DNA from: Chytridium lagenaria | Lineage: Eukaryota > Chytridiomycota > Chytridiomycetes > Chytridiales > Chytridiaceae | Reading direction: 5' to 3' | Assembly (NCBI GenBank): GCA_025449115.1 | Contig: JAHLKC010000140.1 | Span: forward strand, 1 to 64,000 | Length of the DNA stretch: 64,000 nucleotides | Shown: positions 58,161 through 64,000 of the stretch, piece by piece | Layout of the letters: each line of letters begins with the position of its first letter | How positions within the stretch are numbered: position 1 is the stretch's first letter | Position numbers and translations under genes: made by a program | The notes under the pieces: generated by a model | What the model was told of the DNA's origin: nothing | What the model saw: only the letters and a program-made list of their open reading frames with translations | Database searches by the model: none

Positions 58161-61100
58161 ACATAAATAAATTTATCCAATAGGATGACATCAATGCCTC
58201 CTTATTCAATAAATACCAATAAATACCAATAATTATCACCATCGACGCCAACGTTGATAAATATCAATTAGTAACAGCAGGATACGCCGACGTCTCGTTC
58301 CTCTAGGTGTTCGTGTTAGTGACGACCTACTTTTAGTTATTTATTCATTACTAAGTACTTTTAGTCAAAGGTATACGTAAAGTATATTTGTAGTAGTCAC
58401 CTCGTTTTCCCCTCTTTCTGTTTGCTAAAGAAAAAGTAATAAACAGAGATCATTATTTCTTTCCCCTTTTGTCTTCAAAACCCTTTTTTACTTTATGTCA
58501 TCTGTCTTGTTGCTGCTTGCTTTATGGACCCTTTACAATTAAATACATTAGTAATATTAGTTATTAGTACGTGCACATGTGGAAGACGAGACATCAAAGA
58601 ACGGAGCAAAGCAAAGCGCAACAACAGAAAGAATGTTCTTTTCTAGTATAGAAACAGGTCCGCTTAGGTTTGTTGAGCTCAGTTCTTATTTACTACCCGC
58701 ATCGAGGATCACGAAGCAAGCCAGCCAGCCATACGGAGATGCCGATGTTTATAAGAGCTCCAATCTTCGGGCCGAGATTTGACCATCATCCTATTGGAGA
58801 TGAATTTATTTTAGTTTTTAGGGATATAGGGATTTGGGTATTAATGATAGGTAGTCAAGCCGCAAGCGTCGTGTTGGTGGGCAAGCACCCATCCATCTCT
58901 TCCTCCGAGTTGAGTATCAAGACGTGGGGTCAGGAAAGGGGTTCTTTTTCATGATCTGCGCCCACAAGTGGTAGGTATTAAGCCAGCCTTATGAAAATTG
59001 TACTTTTTCAGGCCCAAGCATCAGGGATCAGTCAATAACTTCAGTCAGCCGTCTCTTGTCTTTTTAAGACCCTTTTTATCTAATAATAATATTTGTATTG
59101 ACGGGGCCGCGTGGCCGTTTAGGAAAGAAGGGAAAGAAAGGGTCTTTGATCGTTACATTTTTATTGTGCGTGAAGGAGGCGCTGCTCAATAAATACAATA
59201 ATTAATAAAAAAATGATTTCATGTGGGAGAGTTATGATTGGCTGGAATTCAAAACATGGTTTGTCATTTTGAGGGTAACTGCGGATGTTAGTTTAAAGTC
59301 CCGAATATAGAAGCTGACAGCATGCATCAGTAAGTGTATCTTTTATCCGTGTTTTAAAATAATCCAACGTAATTCTTTATTAAAACGAAACCTTGTTTAG
59401 TTTATCAATAAATATGCTCATGACATGTCTCCATTCATCGCTTTCTACACATGAGATACTCGAAAGTTGTTTGAGTGCATTGAATGAACAACTCTATCAT
59501 AGTCAACGTAAGAGAGTCTATGAATATCCAACCGTATACATAATTAGATATAAAATAGTAAACATACATTCTTATTATTGGTATTTGAGAACAATAAAAG
59601 TTGAATAAAAACATTTTAGAGATATTTACGTTAGAGTGAGGAGTCTTGGAGAGTCTTGGATGTGACTTTGCTTGGTTTAACGAATAATGGATGATGATTA
59701 TTGATAAGGTTCGCCTCCTCACTTTCCTTCGATCCCTTCTCCTCTTCCATTTCCTTGTTTGGAAATGCCACAGTCACACAGATCTCAAAGAACAGGGGCT
59801 TTCAAACAAAAAGAATAGTGATACCCTATGGTTCAAGGTCAGTCTGAAAAGTCAGTCGGTCGGAGTCCTGTTTTGGACAAATTATTATATTTAATTAGTA
59901 TTGAGAAGGGGTTTTTAAAGAAATGAAACGTGGAAGACGTGAAAACCCAAGGGCCAAGACAAAGACAAGTAATACTTATAAATAAATAGATACCACCATG
60001 ACCCGTCCACATGGCATAAGTTGCTGAACCAATGAAATCAAAGGGACCCATAATGTTACTAATCCCTATTCCCTAATAATAATTATAATTAACAATTTTA
60101 ATTAATTTTTATTGATGAGAATGTGATGTGATGATGAGTAATGAATAAATACTAATAAAGAAAAAGGCGGTGTTTCAAAAACGAAAGGAAAGGAAAACAA
60201 GGGGTGCAAGGAATATCAATATTAGTATTAAATAAATAGATGGGCCTGGACCTTATTTGCAGCAGTGCCTTCAGACGTCATTTTATATTAAAGCACCCGT
60301 GTGGTGTGCATCTGATTGGATGACATATTATTCTGTATCACCATGAAATATGTAACATGATTCCCAGCCTGCTTTGCTTTGTATTGCTTGCTTGCTTGTG
60401 AATGTTGATTAAAGAACGGGTGTTGTTCATTTGATCCCTAACACTTAATAATTCCTCTTGCCCTTAATTCATCTCAACTCACTGGTGGATGGGGTGTGCA
60501 AGGAGATTTGATATTTATTTATTTATTTATTTAAATATATAATAATAAGTATGAGGAGGAGGAGGAGGAAAGGCTAAAGGACCCATGATGCTCTTTCTTT
60601 TTCTTTTTTCTCTTTTCTCTTTATCTTCACCAAATAAATATTAAATAATCAATCCATGAAAAGTAAAAAGATAAATCTTAGGGCTTTATTCTTCTCTTTT
60701 TGTTTGTTTTTCCTTTTCTGCTTGGGCCACCCTTATTATTGCTTTTGTTATTCAAAAAGGAAAAAATAACCCTTTATAAATCATGTCGGGTAAAACATTT
60801 TAACCTTGTTTTCCTCTATCCATACAACATTTGTTATTTTATCAAATAATCTTGAAATTTAATACAAAGAGTAGAAGAACGCGCCGAGGCTTTCAATCAA
60901 AATATTTGAAAACGACAAAGAAATCAATGTCCAACACTCGTCGTCTATACACCTTCCATCGCATCTCACCACATCTTTAACGCGAACCAAAGAAACACAT
61001 TCGGTCGAAGCACCCCTTTCACACAACCTTTTAAAACAAATAAACAGTTTGCCTTCTATCCATACTCCCCAATCAGAAGCACATTTAGTCTATTTCTGGG

Positions 61101-62450
61101 CACATCTCTCCGCTCGTCACTTTTGAAACTCAACACCCCCGTCCCTTCGTACCACCATGGCGCGGCCAATGTAATTGTAAGTTGAGGTTAAAGGATCAAC
61201 AACGACGTCACCTCCTTTAATACCCTTGTTGGCCGTGTTTTGACTTTGAAACTAACGTTAGAATTAGAAGGGCGGCGTCGACATCATTAATGTATGTATG
61301 CTTAACCCCTTCCTGTTGCCTGAAACCCCAAGTTTACACGATATCCGCCCGTCTTTCTTTTTTTTAATCTTTTATGTTTTTATCCTTTTTTTTTTCTTCT
61401 TCTTTTTTCTTTTCACTTACTTACCCATTTTATTTTATTGTTTTAAACATGATTATTGGAAACAATAATGGAGTGCGTGGAATGGAAAGCTCTTTGTTGA
61501 GGTTTTATTGAATAAATATTTAAATATTCCGCCCAGAGAACAACACCAAGGTGTCTCCAAAAGTATTAAATGTTCATGTTCTGTTCACCCTTTCTTTCTT
61601 ATTATATCAGCCAAAGTGCCACGTTTTTATGCTTTAATCTCACCACCCTGCGTCATTCATCAAATTCATCAAAAATGAATTCCTTTCATTTCGCATGGTC
61701 ACACAAGTAATGTAATACAAAGGTCCGGGTCCAAACAGACAAAAGGGTAATTAATAAAAGATAACACCACGTGGAATGCAAGGAAAAGATAAAAAAGATG
61801 AATCATGACGGTGGATGGGTTAATGGGGTTGATCGCTTTACACTACTAGAAATGGCTTAACCCCTCCCTGGGCACCTACCTGCCATAGGAAAAAAGATAG
61901 AAACCGGCGTCACTTTCTATAAATCATCTTTTTTTTGAATGAGCCTGCCTCATACATACCACTCCATCTAAAACATGGCGTTTTATTTTAACGATCTTTT
62001 CAACATGGCGTTCAATTATTCATTCATTCATATGCTTTCTTGAAATGAAAAAACCCCCTTCTAAACCCTCCATCTAGTCAAGAACAATCAGCCCAGCAAC
62101 ACACCGGGCCGATAAAGACGGCACAGCGCAAAAGTTGAAAAAAGATTAGGAAAAGGGAGGGGAGACGCCTTTTTATTACTGTTGGGTAGGTAAGTAGAAT
62201 GATTCAACATTATTTAAAGAAAGAAATTTTAAAGGGTTATGACCTTTCCGTCTCTTTGCATGAACGACAGGGCGTGATAACCATACCTCAAAAGATTTTC
62301 ATGTCCGCATGCGTTCATGCCGTTCTGTGGATGGTTTAATATATTTACATTCCACACCACATCTCCTTTTAAGCTTACTCGGCGTTAGGTATATGGAAAA
62401 AGAAAGCGTCGATCAATCGATTAAAAAACCCTCACGATGCTGATACGCAC
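58161..62450. other. 4.3 kb AT-rich region, no gene seen
   Basis: Long AT-rich stretch with TATTTATTTATTTATT (about 60508-60530), GAGGAGGAGGAGGA (60553-60570) and T-rich tracts (61356-61415). Open frames are all short (under 100 codons) and none shows a domain or codon pattern. No tRNA or rRNA is recognised. The region borders the LTR of a copia element and could be silent DNA, but the sequence does not show this directly. Confidence 0.45.
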
Positions 62451-62870
62451 TGTGGAAATACACTGCGGAAAGGAAGTTTGCACCCAACGTGTAAATAAAG
62501 AGTGGTTTATTGAATAAGTTGAGTGAAATAATTGGAGTGTGTCAACTAGTAGGGTAGCGCTTGCGTGTGCAAAAGGTAAGGGTGTGAAGAGGGAGGCGAG
62601 TGCTCCTTTTATTACGCCAGCGCTGTTCCCTTCAAGGTTGCTGCGGGCTGCTTCAAGGGAAGCGTACCGCCACTTGGCATTTCTGAGTAGACGGATGAAG
62701 GGGGTGAGTTGAAAGGGATCAAGTCAAAATCGTTTAGTGTAACTAGTTTATAACTCATTAAACTTAAGTACTTGTGAAACTTGATTCTTATTTGTTTTTG
62801 TCTCTGATGTTGGTATCCCAGAAGTCCGTCGGCCTTAAAGGCGGCAACGGAACCTCACTGGTTTCCAACA
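62451..62870 (-). repeat. 3' LTR of a Ty1/copia element
   Basis: On the minus strand it starts TGTTGGAAACCAG at 62870 and ends ...TATTTCCACA at 62451, so the ends are short inverted repeats (TGTTGGAAA / TTTCCACA) with TG...CA termini. A polypurine tract (CAGGGGGAAG, 62871-62880) lies immediately before it in the sense direction, as expected. Length is 420 bp. The 5' LTR is beyond the window, so identity between LTRs and the target duplication cannot be checked. Confidence 0.75.
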
Positions 62871-62880
62871 CTTCCCCCTG

Positions 62881-64000
62881 TTTGGAAGCTCGGTAGCTTG
62901 CAAAGATGCAAGTTGACGCATGCCGAGGGATTCTCTATGTCTAAGAAAGATGGCAGGTGAGAGAGGTTTTGTAAAGATATCAGCGATTTGTCATTTGTGC
63001 CGACAGACTTGACATTGAAGAAGTTTTGTCGACTAGCTCGCGTATATAATGTACGGAGCGTCGGATGTGTTTTGTCTTTTCGTGATGTTCAGGGTTATAG
63101 GCAAGGTGGATTGCAGACTTGTTGTCATTGTAAAGGTTCACCGGTTTGAGCGGCACGTTGAGTTCTTCAAGAAGTTTGAAGATCCAAACAATTTCGCGTG
63201 CACTTTCTGATACGGTTTGATATTCGGCCTCAGCAGTTGAGAGGGATATTGTTCCCAGTTTTCCAACTTCGCCATGATACCAAATTTCCTCCAAAGAAGA
63301 AAGCGTAACCGACTTGAGACTTACTATCGTCAGGATCTGATTGGAAGACGCGTCACAAAAGCCAACAACAGCATTGTGGCCTTCGCTAGTGTAAAGGAGT
63401 CCCAAGTCTCGGGTGCTCCAAACATAGCGGAAAATACGTTCAAGACCTTCCAATGTGCTTGGGAAGGGTTTCCCATATGTCTTGCAGCGACTGAGACGGA
63501 ATAGCTTATGTCGGGTCTTGTTTGTGTTGCGAGATACATTAGTGCACCGACAACCTTTGAGTAAGGTCCGTCAGAGCCAGTTCTTTGGTTTCTTGCGAAA
63601 AAGCTTGGTTGTAGAATCCATCGGTGTGGATGTCGGGGAGAGGTTTGTTTCCGGGAAGAACCGTCTTTTTAAGTTCGTTGACATATTTGTGCTGGTGCAA
63701 CAGTAATCCTTCCGGAACTTTGGTGAACTCGACACCTAGACCGAAGCTTGCAGAACCGATGACTTTGACTTCGAAACGTGCTTGTAAGTATTCCAGTGCC
63801 GTGTGTACAGCTTCATCTGTTCCGAAGAAGAACAAGTCATCAACATAAATGGCGATGAGGACACCTGGTGTGTCTAATATGAATAAGCAAGGGTCAGCGC
63901 AACTTGGGAGGAAACCGATTTCTTTTAGGTAATCAGTTAAACATATGTTCCAGCGCCGTCCAGCTTGCTTGGTACCATAAAGTGACTTAACCAGTAACCA
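62881..64000 (-). mobile_element. Ty1/copia retrotransposon, RT and RNase H end, truncated by window
   Basis: In the sense direction (right to left): LVKSLYGTKQAGRRWNICL, GFLPSCADPCLF, VLIAIYVDDLFFFGTDEAV (YVDD catalytic box), FGLGVEFTKVPEGLLLHQHK and YVNELKK. Then TRPDISYSVSVAARHMGNPS, and the RNase H part: YVWSTRDLGLLY, GFCDASSNQ, ISLSTAEAEYQTVSESAREI, LYNDNKSAIHLAYNPEHHEK and TKHIRRSVHYIRELV. These are standard copia motifs in the right order. Shifts near 63460 and 63545 and damaged codons in the RNase H region suggest an inactive or error-containing copy. Upstream gag, protease and integrase are outside the window. Confidence 0.88.

Noticed and set aside
57880..58251. Ser/Phe/Leu-rich minus-strand frame
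   Set aside because: Produced by the pyrimidine strand of a GA microsatellite.

Overview
The window looks like nuclear DNA of an early-diverging, zoosporic (flagellated) fungus, most likely a chytrid. The genes are split by short introns with GT(A/G)AGT donors, and two tRNA genes have eukaryotic form. The gene content combines fungal regulators (NRG1-like C2H2 factors, Pho80-type cyclins, CRY-DASH) with genes associated with motile unicellular opisthokonts: a CatSper-like cation channel, a SCAR/WAVE actin nucleation-promoting factor and an animal-type cytochrome b5 sulfite oxidase. The lineage is inferred from this content; no rRNA or marker gene is present to confirm it.

Layout. 0-14.2 kb: a partial low-complexity gene (-), the splicing factor CWC25 (-), sulfite oxidase (+), CatSper-like channel (+), a secreted Kazal protein (-), CRY-DASH (-) and a thiol glutathione peroxidase (+). 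14.4-18.5 kb: two tandem, strongly diverged aspartokinase-like genes (+). 20.5-23.6 kb: a C2H2 zinc-finger factor (+). 25.3-29.2 kb: an ArfGAP-like protein with a degenerate zinc finger, then SCAR/WAVE (both +). 30.2-33.4 kb: tRNA-Leu(CAA), tRNA-Pro(AGG) and a decayed DIRS-like retroelement (all -). 33.9-39.4 kb: two paralogous Pho80-type cyclins (+). 35.9-36.9 and 40.8-46.7 kb: a nested tandem-repeat array built of ~100-120 bp modules inside ~400-700 bp units. 50.1-57.8 kb: a Q/P-rich protein, a mitochondrial ABCB8-type ABC half-transporter and an NRG1-like C2H2 repressor (all -). 58-62.4 kb: AT-rich DNA with no recognisable gene. 62.45-64 kb: the 3' LTR and the reverse transcriptase/RNase H end of a Ty1/copia element (-), running off the window.

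A recurring feature is that nearly every conserved gene needs one or more single-base frame changes, usually next to homopolymers, to restore the family sequence. This fits indel errors in a long-read assembly better than wholesale gene death, because the conserved sequence continues on both sides. Gene extents below therefore cover the conserved region across such breaks.

The most unusual items are the nested repeat array with intron-like signals, the tandem aspartokinase-like pair that has lost the usual catalytic lysine motif, and the co-occurrence of SCAR/WAVE and CatSper-like genes.
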